DNA of 64,000 nucleotides, taken from Chaetorhynchus papuensis (Eukaryota; Chordata; Aves; Passeriformes; Rhipiduridae). This document shows, piece by piece, positions 39,501 through 45,074 of this stretch. How positions within the stretch are numbered: position 1 is the stretch's first letter; the number at the start of each line of letters is the position of its first letter. The translations under genes were made by a program, and so were the position numbers. The notes beneath the pieces were generated by a model. It had not been told where the DNA came from and ran no database searches. It saw only the letters and a list, made by a program, of their open reading frames with translations. The stretch is from assembly GCA_013396525.1 (NCBI GenBank), contig VWYX01000838.1, forward strand, positions 70,531 through 134,530. The letters are read 5' to 3'.

Positions 39501-42396
39501 CAAGCAGACTACACTGTAGCTGAATTTATAAACACAACACCACTCGCATGCCAAACAGCATTGGTATTAACACACATGCAGATTAAAAATGCACTTCATG
39601 CTGATAGAAAATTTAAAATAAAGATTGCATAGGGATGAATACAGGTTGTCCTCCTGTTCAGGAAAAGGCTACCGGACGTTTTGGACTCTCTGCACTCTTG
39701 GCAAGCGTGCCAGGGTGTGCCTACACACTCTTAATTACAGTATCAGGCTTAGCTTGTTAAAACTTCTATTGTTATAATATAATTGAGATCCAGCGACAGG
39801 AATTTCCACCGAGTCACAGCAGCCTCGTGTAATTCCAAATCTTATCGTGGAGTAATAAAGCATCTGATTCTAATGAGAAAAAGAAACTCCTACCTATTAA
39901 CAGGCTAAGTACTCTACCAGACCAGAGATGCAGACAAAATCAAGCTTGTCAGACCTGCACACTGCTTCCTACAGAGCTTCTCATTAACACAGATTTCAAA
40001 GAACACAAGTTTCCCTAAGTACTCATTAAGAACAGGGAAAAGACTCCAATATCTGAATGATATTTTTTTTCTATTGATGAAAAGCACTCTGATAAAGTGA
40101 TATGATCTATATATGTAACTGAAGAGGCTGACTGCTTGTTCTACTTGATCTAAGCATTAAAGCACACAAGAGCTTGGATGTATAGTTACAAAAAGCAGCT
40201 TTCACCTCGATTTGCTGGGGACTTTGGGTCATTAATGCTTTATTTACATATCTTGGACAGCAGATACTAAAGTAGGAAGTGGGAAGATTTTGACAAGACA
40301 AAGCAGAACAACAACTTCTATATTTACTTCCAATTTTAACTTGCATTTAACTACATTTTGTTCTTGTTCTCACATAGTAGCATTTACAACAAAATCACAA
40401 CACCGAAATGACAACTTTCTCTTTTGGTTGTTTTGGCAAAAGCCCTGTAAATGTGAATGAATACTATGTGCCAACAGTATCCATGCACAGAAATTCAGCT
40501 ACAGCCAGGGCACACTGCTTTAGAAGCTGCAGCAAGATTCTCAAAACTTAAATATTACCCTGAGCATTGCTAAAACCTGGTCTAAGAAACAAATTATTGC
40601 CATCTCTCTTGCTGCTGACTTATTTTGGCATTGCCTCTTGAGTTCCAAACTCAAGTGAGAGTGTCAGTATGAAATGGAACTTTTGCTTCTGAAGAAGTAG
40701 CTCTTATTCCTTATTATTCATGTAAAGACATAATCCTCTATTTGTGACATCAAAATTTACTGCTGGGAAACTGATGCATTCAAAAACAGAAGATAAACGC
40801 GGTCAGGAAATTAGGAGTGAGAAAGCTCACTTTTGTTTCAGCATCCTACTAAAAAATACAATAAAAAAAACCAACTTCCCCTCAAAATAAAGCAAAAAAA
40901 AAATCACTCCAAACCAAACAACAAAATATGAAAAAAACCCCATTTAAGTGTTGTTTAAAATTCATACAGTGAAGCGATGGATGTTTTTTAATCTACAGGA
41001 CTAGGGTCTCCTGGGACAGCCCTTTCAGCACAATGCTTTACTAAAACCAGCACTTACCTTGACTTTCACAAGCCTTTTCACCGTCTTAATCTTTGCCTCG
41101 CAGAAGGCACCACGGTACTTGGCACTGACATCAGTCCCCACTGTCAGGTAGGCAGGCTCATCGGCTGCCTGGAGGGAAACAAAAACACAACAACAAACTT
41201 TAGCTCTTATTTATAGCTACAGCTGCATCATTATATGTTTGATTTCACACTTAAGGCTTTTAGACCTGTTGACTTTTAATTGATAAACCGCGTCTGTACT
41301 TGAGATTGCCATCACAGAGTTTTTCAAAAGGGAAAAAAAACCAAAACAAACCCAACAAACAAGTTACAGGAAGTTTTGGTTTGTCACTGATGTTGACACA
41401 CACCTCCTGTCAATTCATTGTCAGCCTATCCCAGAAATGTTTTTGAGGGTATTCGTTGATATTTGGGACATCTCCTTACAAAAAGGGCAACAAAGTAACA
41501 GAGTGACTATTAATTCAAGTAGTTTCTATACAAACAGAAAACATTTCAACTGCAAAAAGGCAATATAAGAGACAGCTGTATTTTTTCAGCTATAAGCAAT
41601 CCAATGGCACAGATTATTTAAAACGCTTGAGATTGGTGTCATCTCAACACACAATTAAGTCTATAACATTCTATATATAGCATTTCTTTCCTGGTGACTA
41701 AAAGGAGACCTCTAGAGAAATCTGTTGCAATCTTTCAAACAGCTATTAACAAGTATTTTTCTTTCCTGGAATGCCTTTATCAAAACTTAATTGCCCATGC
41801 ATTTTTAAAGAGAAATATTCATCACGTTTTCCTTAATCTGGACTTTAATACTCAACACTTCACTTTACTGTGCTCATTGCAACTGATAAACAAGGACAAA
41901 ACTACCACATTGAAAATATCTATCAAGACAGGAAATCGGTGCAGAATCGAAAATAAAATACGATACGTATAGAAGGGGTTTTTTTTAACTAGATATTTCC
42001 TTCACCTCTGAAGGGAAAAGTTTTGTAAATTATACTGCAATTGTTGAGCCTTTGTACTGAGCAAACCGGCAACAGCAAAGGCGGGACAAAAGCTGTGGTT
42101 TTACAAACTTGCCATAGCAGCTGCTGATACAGGAAGCGTTTAAAGACGGGAGCCCGACGGACAACAACAACAACTCAGAGGCGATGAGGATGTTCCGAGC
42201 GCTCCTGCACGGCGGTGAGAGCTTTAAATCACCTGCACCTCGCTGGGGAGCAGGAACAGCACTCACAGCACGCACCGAACCCCGCGTTCTCCCACTGCTG
42301 CCGTGCCCAGACGGAGAGCGATTAAAAATGAAATCTCCAGAGCGGCGGGCGAACAGGGCGGCGATCCCCGCTCCCGCCGGAGCCGCCTACCTTCAT
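643..42396 (-). CDS. ARID4A: ARID4A (RBBP1), chromatin-binding RB corepressor; 21 coding exons, 3' end off window
   Basis: Nuclear chromatin reader that binds the RB pocket and recruits SIN3/HDAC repressor complexes (family knowledge). Seen here, numbering without the optional exon 19: N-terminal hybrid Tudor domain (about residues 1-120, exons 1-5), RBB1NT/PWWP-like domain (about 165-265, exons 7-9), ARID DNA-binding domain (about 305-400, exons 11-14), chromobarrel domain (about 570-635, exons 16-17), long acidic and lysine-rich linkers, and an LxCxE motif (LLCHE, residues 953-957) in the 1.1-kb exon 20. Every junction has GT..AG and the reading phase closes across all exons. The translation follows human ARID4A almost continuously, and ARID4B is excluded by the shared linker blocks. 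The exons expected to encode the last ~155 residues (SIN3-interaction/R2 region) are not in 1-642. Start chosen: ATG at 42,396 followed by AAG, giving MKAADEPAY as in human. Confidence 0.97.
748..1324 (-). other. ARID4A: ARID4A intron 20, largely CR1
   Basis: 577-bp intron. A CR1 fragment takes up about two thirds of it, leaving about 100 bp on each side for the splice signals. Confidence 0.85.
850..1219 (+). repeat. CR1 LINE 3' end (copy 2)
   Basis: About 370 bp of CR1, with the 'caggaggaggctcaggggag', 'tggcacaggttgcccagaga' and 'tccaacccaaaccattctg' blocks and an ATTCTAT terminus. It is antisense to ARID4A inside intron 20. Small open frames over it are CR1 remnants. Confidence 0.96.
1325..2455 (-). 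CDS. ARID4A: ARID4A coding exon 20 (large exon, RB-binding motif)
   Basis: 1,131 nt encoding residues 690-1066 (numbering without exon 19). It has acidic and serine-rich low-complexity segments, the block [13 protein letters not shown], and [19 protein letters not shown], which holds the LxCxE RB-pocket motif at 1653-1667. It also has [14 protein letters not shown], resembling a SUMOylation-type IKSE site, and EESQEGLCE. Acceptor TTTTTTTAG, donor GTGAGCATT. The human counterpart has V instead of the second L in the LxCxE motif, so the consensus is kept. Confidence 0.96.
1653..1667 (-). other. ARID4A: LxCxE retinoblastoma-pocket motif (LLCHE)
   Basis: The five codons read L-L-C-H-E and are followed by an acidic [10 protein letters not shown] stretch, the usual context of high-affinity RB-pocket ligands. 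The motif is intact, so pRB binding should be conserved. Confidence 0.9.
2456..3464 (-). other. ARID4A: ARID4A intron 19
   Basis: About 1 kb, AT-rich, with A-rich tracts at about 3,330-3,400 (plus strand). No gene or recognisable repeat family. Confidence 0.7.
3465..3527 (-). CDS. ARID4A: Putative ARID4A cassette exon 19 (63 nt, optional)
   Basis: Bounded by acceptor ATTTTAG and a strong donor GTGAGTG. The 63 nt start and end in phase 1, so it can be included or skipped without a frameshift. It would insert 21 residues rich in R and S ([21 protein letters not shown]). The human ARID4A sequence I remember has no such insert. The open frame, both splice sites and the phase match support a real alternative exon. 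Without transcript data it remains a prediction. Confidence 0.6.
3656..3759. repeat. GC-rich minisatellite, 11-bp unit in a 33-bp higher-order period
   Basis: Nine complete 11-bp units in the order ACCACCAGGGC, AGCACCAGGGC, ACCACCAGGGC, then B-B-A repeats, giving a 33-bp higher-order unit. Because 33 is a multiple of 3 and the units lack stops, several frames stay open across it, which explains the overlapping open frames here. It lies in the 304-bp intron between exons 18 and 19. Confidence 0.97.
3832..3964 (-). CDS. ARID4A: ARID4A coding exon 18
   Basis: 133 nt, entered in phase 0 and left in phase 1. It encodes [27 protein letters not shown]..., including an AT-hook-like KRGRPPLK that could contact the DNA minor groove. 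Acceptor CCCCTGCAG, donor GTAAATCC. A second phase-compatible donor lies 18 nt downstream (exon end 3814) and would keep the GKS reading present in human. Confidence 0.93.
4142..4226 (-). CDS. ARID4A: ARID4A coding exon 17 (chromobarrel, C-terminal part)
   Basis: 85 nt encoding [18 protein letters not shown], then a lysine-rich tail [10 protein letters not shown]. The YDEWV block is the last strand of the chromobarrel fold and contributes aromatic cage residues for methyl-lysine. The donor GTAATAAT is weak. Confidence 0.95.
4227..5357 (-). other. ARID4A: ARID4A intron 16
   Basis: About 1.1 kb. It contains CR1 copy 3 close to the acceptor. The rest is AT-rich with no gene seen. Confidence 0.8.
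4330..4455 (+). repeat. CR1 LINE 3' end (copy 3)
   Basis: Tail-only CR1 fragment with 'gtggaaggtgtccctgcc' and 'tcccttccaacccaaaccat', ending in ATTCCATAAT. It is antisense to ARID4A, about 100 bp upstream of the exon 17 acceptor. Confidence 0.94.
5358..5555 (-). CDS. ARID4A: ARID4A coding exon 16 (chromobarrel, N-terminal part)
   Basis: 198 nt. An acidic lead ([19 protein letters not shown]) is followed by [17 protein letters not shown] and [11 protein letters not shown], the body of the chromobarrel/Tudor-knot domain that in RBBP1 reads methylated H4K20 (family knowledge). Acceptor TTCACTGCAG, donor GTGAGGA. Confidence 0.96.
5556..6852 (-). other. ARID4A: ARID4A intron 15
   Basis: 1.3 kb, AT-rich intronic DNA. 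I see no repeat family, RNA gene or exon in it. Confidence 0.7.
6853..7103 (-). CDS. ARID4A: ARID4A coding exon 15 (charged linker)
   Basis: 251 nt encoding a highly charged K/E/D-rich linker ([20 protein letters not shown], then [20 protein letters not shown]). It links the ARID and chromobarrel domains and aligns with human apart from local substitutions. Acceptor TGTTCCAG, donor GTAAACGC. Confidence 0.95.
7104..8743 (-). other. ARID4A: ARID4A intron 14
   Basis: 1.6 kb without a recognised repeat or RNA gene. The short open frames here lack homology I can recognise. Confidence 0.7.
8744..8972 (-). CDS. ARID4A: ARID4A coding exon 14 (end of ARID domain and linker)
   Basis: 229 nt. It starts with [18 protein letters not shown], the final helix of the ARID domain, and continues into an acidic linker ending [11 protein letters not shown]. 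Acceptor GTCTGTAG, donor GTGAGTGG. Confidence 0.96.
8973..10368 (-). other. ARID4A: ARID4A intron 13
   Basis: 1.4 kb, AT-rich. No gene, repeat family or structured RNA recognised. Confidence 0.7.
10369..10466 (-). CDS. ARID4A: ARID4A coding exon 13 (ARID core)
   Basis: 98 nt encoding [17 protein letters not shown] and then [12 protein letters not shown]. These are the ARID helices including the W-K-x-I-Y signature and the SAAS turn that carries the DNA-contacting helix. Acceptor CCCCCAAAG, donor GTAAGTCC. Confidence 0.97.
10574..10728 (-). repeat. CR1 LINE 3' end (copy 4)
   Basis: Reverse-oriented CR1: 'gtttgggttggaagggaac', 'cccactatcccaggctgctc', 'ccaacctggccttggacact'. It is in the same sense as ARID4A, inside the 318-bp intron between exons 12 and 13, and fills about half of it. 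Confidence 0.95.
10785..10879 (-). CDS. ARID4A: ARID4A coding exon 12 (ARID core)
   Basis: 95 nt encoding [20 protein letters not shown] and then [11 protein letters not shown]. This is the ARID segment with the conserved proline, the K-D-L-x-L-F-x-L helix and the GG turn. Acceptor TTTATTCAG, donor GTAAGTGTT. Confidence 0.97.
10880..13188 (-). other. ARID4A: ARID4A intron 11
   Basis: 2.3 kb. It holds two adjacent perfect hairpins at 11,044-11,092 and pyrimidine/purine tracts near 11,965 and 12,245. No gene or known repeat family seen. Confidence 0.7.
13189..13261 (-). CDS. ARID4A: ARID4A coding exon 11 (start of ARID domain)
   Basis: 73 nt encoding [20 protein letters not shown], then MEDRG. 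This is the N-terminal helix of the ARID domain (F-L-x-x-L-x-x-F-M-E). The acceptor is in phase 0. Its only methionine would be the first in-frame start for a transcript beginning in the intronic CpG island upstream. Confidence 0.96.
15376..15452 (-). repeat. CR1 LINE 3' tail fragment (copy 5)
   Basis: Short reverse-oriented tail: 'aatcatagagtgggttgggc' then 'ggaatggactttaaagacca'. Diverged, same sense as ARID4A. Confidence 0.85.
17092..17325 (-). repeat. CR1 LINE 3' end (copy 6)
   Basis: Reverse-oriented CR1 with 'ccatcctgccatgggcaggg'-like, 'ccaagccccatccaacctgg' and 'aacctgtgccagggcctccc' blocks. About 235 bp. Confidence 0.95.
18170..18235. repeat. 66-bp direct repeat, copy A
   Basis: Matches 19,699-19,764 at about 62 of 66 positions ('atggattccacagcttct' to 'cctttgcttcactatttta'), same orientation, 1.5 kb apart. 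It does not resemble CR1. Either a local duplication or two copies of an unrecognised dispersed repeat. Confidence 0.9.
19699..19764. repeat. 66-bp direct repeat, copy B
   Basis: Partner of copy A at 18,170-18,235, with about four substitutions. Similarity falls off quickly on both sides. Confidence 0.9.
20455..20840. promoter_or_regulatory. Intronic CpG island with RFX X-box; candidate internal promoter
   Basis: Abrupt switch from AT-rich intron to a CG-dense block (CGCTCGCGCTCGC, GCGCGGCGGCCGC, CGCGGCCGC, CGCCTGCGCCGCGCC). It contains a complete X-box GTTGCC-CT-GGGAAC at 20,680-20,693, YY1-like ATGGC cores, a G/A tract (about 20,735-20,762), and a strong minus-strand donor (AAT|GTAAGTAA, last exon base 20,512). 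This is the profile of a CpG-island promoter, not of a repeat. Direction and product are unknown. An alternative first exon for ARID4A on the minus strand fits the donor. Confidence 0.65.
20680..20693. promoter_or_regulatory. RFX X-box motif
   Basis: GTTGCC-CT-GGGAAC satisfies the RFX consensus RYYNCC(N1-3)GNRRAY on both arms. RFX sites in CpG-island promoters are typical of ciliary and some housekeeping genes (established knowledge). Function here is inferred. Confidence 0.6.
21061..21722 (-). repeat. CR1 LINE 3' region (copy 7, longest)
   Basis: About 660 bp, reverse-oriented. It begins at the tail ('aatcatagaatcacattcca') and extends through 'gggcaacctgtgccagggcc', 'ctctcccagcctggctccag' and 'gtccagccttttatccatga' into the upstream CR1 3' region. 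It is heavily interrupted by stops, so it is a dead copy. It lies just upstream (relative to ARID4A) of the intronic CpG island. Confidence 0.95.
22324..22490 (-). CDS. ARID4A: ARID4A coding exon 10
   Basis: 167 nt encoding [20 protein letters not shown], then [20 protein letters not shown] and an E/K-rich tail. The [11 protein letters not shown] run is a strong CK2-type acidic serine cluster shared with human. Acceptor CTTCTGTAG, donor GTGAGTCTGG. Confidence 0.96.
22491..23928 (-). other. ARID4A: ARID4A intron 9
   Basis: 1.4 kb, AT-rich, with a T17-type tract near 23,026-23,042 (plus strand). No gene recognised. Confidence 0.7.
23929..24005 (-). CDS. ARID4A: ARID4A coding exon 9
   Basis: 77 nt encoding [20 protein letters not shown], the end of the RBB1NT/PWWP-like domain. 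Acceptor CTTTTACAG, donor GTAAGTTGG. Confidence 0.95.
24006..25714 (-). other. ARID4A: ARID4A intron 8
   Basis: 1.7 kb without recognised repeats or RNA genes. Confidence 0.7.
25715..25794 (-). CDS. ARID4A: ARID4A coding exon 8 (RBB1NT/PWWP-like)
   Basis: 80 nt encoding [20 protein letters not shown], then SFADSK. This is a core strand of the RBB1NT/PWWP-like domain. Acceptor GTTTGAATCTTCAG-type, donor GTAAGTGAT. Confidence 0.95.
25795..27160 (-). other. ARID4A: ARID4A intron 7
   Basis: 1.4 kb, AT-rich. No gene, repeat family or structured RNA recognised. Confidence 0.7.
27161..27293 (-). CDS. ARID4A: ARID4A coding exon 7
   Basis: 133 nt. An acidic run ([19 protein letters not shown]) is followed by [20 protein letters not shown] and WYPAL, the first strands of the RBB1NT/PWWP-like domain (VVSV..WYPAL core). 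Acceptor GATAATTTAG, donor GTGAGTCC. Confidence 0.96.
27294..27859 (-). other. ARID4A: ARID4A intron 6
   Basis: 566 bp, AT-rich; nothing recognised. Confidence 0.7.
27860..27954 (-). CDS. ARID4A: ARID4A coding exon 6
   Basis: 95 nt encoding [20 protein letters not shown], then [11 protein letters not shown]. This is the linker after the hybrid Tudor domain, with a basic RGRRSS patch. It ends in phase 2 and joins exon 7 to make V-T-E-D. Confidence 0.96.
28058..28137 (-). CDS. ARID4A: ARID4A coding exon 5 (Tudor)
   Basis: 80 nt encoding [20 protein letters not shown] and then HFAESE. The F-D-D-G-D-E-x-T-L-R-R block is the Tudor signature and DNA-contacting loop of the hybrid Tudor domain. Acceptor CATCCTAG, donor GTGAGACAG. 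Confidence 0.97.
30501..30527. repeat. (AC)n microsatellite
   Basis: Thirteen to fourteen uninterrupted AC dinucleotides in intron 4; likely polymorphic. Confidence 0.97.
30942..30967. repeat. Perfect 10-bp inverted repeat with 6-nt loop
   Basis: CAATATGCTC, loop CATACA, GAGCATATTG. A perfect hairpin in the middle of intron 4. Role unknown. Confidence 0.9.
37663..37753 (-). CDS. ARID4A: ARID4A coding exon 4 (Tudor)
   Basis: 91 nt encoding [20 protein letters not shown], then [10 protein letters not shown]. This is the G-x-x-V-E and W-Y-T-V strands of the hybrid Tudor domain. Acceptor CTTGTTGCAG, donor GTGAGTGG. Confidence 0.97.
37754..38681 (-). other. ARID4A: ARID4A intron 3
   Basis: 928 bp, AT-rich; nothing recognised. 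Confidence 0.7.
38682..38747 (-). CDS. ARID4A: ARID4A coding exon 3 (Tudor)
   Basis: 66 nt, phase 0 at both ends, encoding [20 protein letters not shown] and LR. The [13 protein letters not shown] block is nearly identical to human. Donor GTATGTATA. Confidence 0.97.
38748..41057 (-). other. ARID4A: ARID4A intron 2
   Basis: 2.3 kb, AT-rich, no CR1 or other recognised repeat and no RNA gene seen. Confidence 0.7.
41058..41168 (-). CDS. ARID4A: ARID4A coding exon 2 (Tudor N-terminus)
   Basis: 111 nt, phase 0, encoding [20 protein letters not shown], then [17 protein letters not shown]. This is the first Tudor strand set. Acceptor CCCTCCAG, donor GTAAGTG. Confidence 0.97.
41169..42388 (-). other. 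ARID4A: ARID4A intron 1
   Basis: 1.2 kb. CpG content rises towards 42,180-42,388, where the promoter CpG island begins. No gene or repeat recognised. Confidence 0.75.
42391..42396 (-). CDS. ARID4A: ARID4A coding exon 1 (start codon and second codon only)
   Basis: Only ATG-AAG is coding, followed at once by donor GTAGGCGG. Splicing to exon 2 gives MKAADEPAY, which settles the start. The 5' UTR continues upstream into 42,397-42,691 and perhaps into the assembly gap. Confidence 0.92.
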
Positions 42397-42691
42397 CTTT
42401 AAGGGTTATGTGAGCGATTCCAGCTCCAGGACTTCTCCTCGCACGGGAAACACTGCAAAACAAGAGCAGGGGAGGCTGAAGGCTGAGCGCGGGGCTCCCC
42501 GCAAGGGGTGGCGGGGGGAGCCCCGGGAAGGCGGAGGGAGGGACGGAGGGAAGGAGCCGCCGCCCGTCCCGGCCGCGCCGAGGGAGCGCGGCCGCCGCTT
42601 CCCGCCGGGCGGCCCCGCGCTCGGTGAGTGTCACGTCGCCATTTGCTCCGCGGGGCTCAGGGGCCGCCGCCCCCCGCCCGCCCCGGCCCCC

Positions 42692-43476
42692 NNNNNNNNN
42701 NNNNNNNNNNNNNNNNNNNNNNNNNNNNNNNNNNNNNNNNNNNNNNNNNNNNNNNNNNNNNNNNNNNNNNNNNNNNNNNNNNNNNNNNNNNNNNNNNNNN
42801 NNNNNNNNNNNNNNNNNNNNNNNNNNNNNNNNNNNNNNNNNNNNNNNNNNNNNNNNNNNNNNNNNNNNNNNNNNNNNNNNNNNNNNNNNNNNNNNNNNNN
42901 NNNNNNNNNNNNNNNNNNNNNNNNNNNNNNNNNNNNNNNNNNNNNNNNNNNNNNNNNNNNNNNNNNNNNNNNNNNNNNNNNNNNNNNNNNNNNNNNNNNN
43001 NNNNNNNNNNNNNNNNNNNNNNNNNNNNNNNNNNNNNNNNNNNNNNNNNNNNNNNNNNNNNNNNNNNNNNNNNNNNNNNNNNNNNNNNNNNNNNNNNNNN
43101 NNNNNNNNNNNNNNNNNNNNNNNNNNNNNNNNNNNNNNNNNNNNNNNNNNNNNNNNNNNNNNNNNNNNNNNNNNNNNNNNNNNNNNNNNNNNNNNNNNNN
43201 NNNNNNNNNNNNNNNNNNNNNNNNNNNNNNNNNNNNNNNNNNNNNNNNNNNNNNNNNNNNNNNNNNNNNNNNNNNNNNNNNNNNNNNNNNNNNNNNNNNN
43301 NNNNNNNNNNNNNNNNNNNNNNNNNNNNNNNNNNNNNNNNNNNNNNNNNNNNNNNNNNNNNNNNNNNNNNNNNNNNNNNNNNNNNNNNNNNNNNNNNNNN
43401 NNNNNNNNNNNNNNNNNNNNNNNNNNNNNNNNNNNNNNNNNNNNNNNNNNNNNNNNNNNNNNNNNNNNNNNNNNNN
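42692..43476. other. Assembly gap (785 N)
   Basis: Run of N flanked by C-rich (42,661-42,691) and CG-rich sequence. It lies in the promoter of ARID4A. Long frames reported across it are artefacts. Confidence 1.
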
Positions 43477-43599
43477 GGCCGCGGCGTCGCAGGCGCCATT
43501 TTGTGCGCGGCGCTTTCCCATTTTAGGCCGCGGGAAGAGGGAGGAGCGGGAGCGCCCGGGGATCGGTGGAGGGAGCGGTCGGGAGGCTCGTCCGGAGGT

Positions 43600-43811
43600 C
43601 CGCTGAGGTGGCACCGCGTCTCTTCCCGGCGGTATGACCCCGTCGCTGGGTGTTGGCGGCGACCCCGCTCGCGGTGGCGATGGCGCAGGAGCGGGCCCTG
43701 CCGGACCCGGAAGTGGAGCTGCCGCCATGGAGGCGCCGGGACCGCCCGCCGTGAGGGCGCGGAGCCGCCGGGGCGGCCCGAGCGCCCCGCAGAGACACAC
43801 CCGGGGTGCAG
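43600..43811 (+). ncRNA. Candidate first exon of divergent transcript (PSMA3-AS1 positional equivalent)
   Basis: Plus-strand CpG-island sequence ending at donor GTGCAG|GTAGGGG. It contains ATG at 43,727 in a strong context (GCCGCCATGG), opening 28 codons to the donor (MEAPGPPAVRARSRRGGP...), which I do not recognise. An upstream ATG at about 43,680 opens a 24-codon frame. In human a lncRNA (PSMA3-AS1) starts head-to-head with ARID4A and runs towards the 3' end of PSMA3, which is this orientation and position. The start coordinate is arbitrary. Prediction only. Confidence 0.35.
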
Positions 43812-44269
43812 GTAGGGGCTGCCGGCCCGCGCCGCCTTTCCGCGGGGGAGGGCGCAGCTCCGCCGCCTTTCATCATCCCCGTGACGCGTGTGGGGAGGGA
43901 ACGCGACCGGCTCTTGCTGCGTGGGCGCTTCCGCACGCTTCCCTCTGCAGGAAGACGCAACAAGGACAGGGATGACCAGTGTAGAGAAGGCTGAGACCTT
44001 TTTCTTGGGAGGTGTGTGGGTGTGTTTTAGTGGTGTCTGGGCCTGGAGGTGCAGCCTTACGATGCAGAGGTCCTCTGAGAGAGTTTGGTCTTAGAGAAGA
44101 GCTTTGACCTGAATAAGTGGGAGTTACTGGCTGAGTACTATGATATAACCATATGTTTTAACGTTAGTTTCACATTTTGGTTCATTATACAAAATTTGCT
44201 GTGTAGTTCACGGTAATACAGGTGCATAATTTTTATTGCCAACTAACGGACTCATAATTTTTATTCCAG

Positions 44270-44402
44270 AGCGATGAGCATCTGTTTGACAGTGCTCACT
44301 CTGAGCTACGAGACTTCCCTCAGGGTTACCTAAAGTACCAGCGGGGGAACCATTGTGTTAATTTGACAGAAATAGATGGTTACTTTAGGTGTCGTCCCCC
44401 AT
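44270..44402 (+). ncRNA. Candidate second exon of divergent transcript
   Basis: Bounded by an acceptor (TTTTTATTCCAG) and a consensus donor (CAT|GTAAGTTTT). One frame is fully open (SDEHLFDSAHSELRDFPQ...), but joining it to the candidate first exon gives a quick stop, so a non-coding product is more likely. Confidence 0.3.
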
Positions 44403-44749
44403 GTAAGTTTTGCTTTAGAGGTGGCATTTGTATTTTTTTTTTTTTTATTAAATTGATGCTCTGGAAAGCAACAGGTAAAGGGACTCTGGGGAGTTCAGTG
44501 AGCAGAAGTGTGGGTACAGGTAAGCTCTGAAGGTTTAATAAGGCACAAAGCCTTGTTTGGAATTGACTGTAGGTGAGGTCTGACATGGAGGAAAGGTCGG
44601 GGATTCTGCTGTTTGGATCTGGGCTGTAAATATAAAAATGGTTGAGGATCTCTACAGAATGTCTAAAGTTGAGGCATTTAGTGCTGAGGAGCTTTGATTT
44701 TGTGCTTTAGCTCTGCTCTATGCAGTGGATGAACTGGAGAGTGTATGAG

Positions 44750-45074
44750 GGAAGCCTAAAAGAGAGCTGGAGAGCGACTTTGGACATGGGCATGGAGTGA
44801 CAGGACAAGGGGGGATGGCTTCACACAGGCAGAGAGCAGGATGAGCCTGGATGTGAGGAAGAAATTCCTGGCTGTGAGGGTGCTGAGGCCCTGGCACAGG
44901 TTGCCCAGAGAAGCTGTGGCTGCCCCATCCATGGAAATGTTCCAGGCCGGGTTGGATGGGGCTTGGAGCAACCTGGGCTAGTGGAAGGTGTCCCTGCCCT
45001 TGGCAGGGGGTTTGGAATTGGATGATGTTTTTAAGGTTCATTCCAACCCAAACCATTCTCTGATTCTATGATTT
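44750..45074 (+). repeat. CR1 LINE 3' end (copy 8)
   Basis: Contains 'gagtgacaggacaagggggg', 'tggcacaggttgcccagaga' and 'ccaacccaaaccattctctg', then an ATTCTATGATT terminus. About 325 bp. Confidence 0.96.

Larger units (their letters stand above)
42397..43850. promoter_or_regulatory. CpG-island promoter of ARID4A, apparently bidirectional
   Basis: Very CG-rich on both sides of the N gap. Motifs seen: YY1-type sites read on the minus strand as CAAATGGCGAC (42,635-42,645) and CAAAATGGCGCC (43,492-43,503), an ETS site CCGGAAGTG (43,707-43,715) on the plus strand, and plus-strand donors GTGAGTG (after 42,623) and GTAGGGG (after 43,811). No TATA box. This is the usual composition of a divergent housekeeping promoter. 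Transcription start sites cannot be placed from sequence. Confidence 0.85.

Noticed and set aside
42410..43815. Long open frames (280-398 codons) across the promoter on both strands
   Set aside because: They are open only because the 785-base N run is read as X; the flanking sequence is promoter CpG island.
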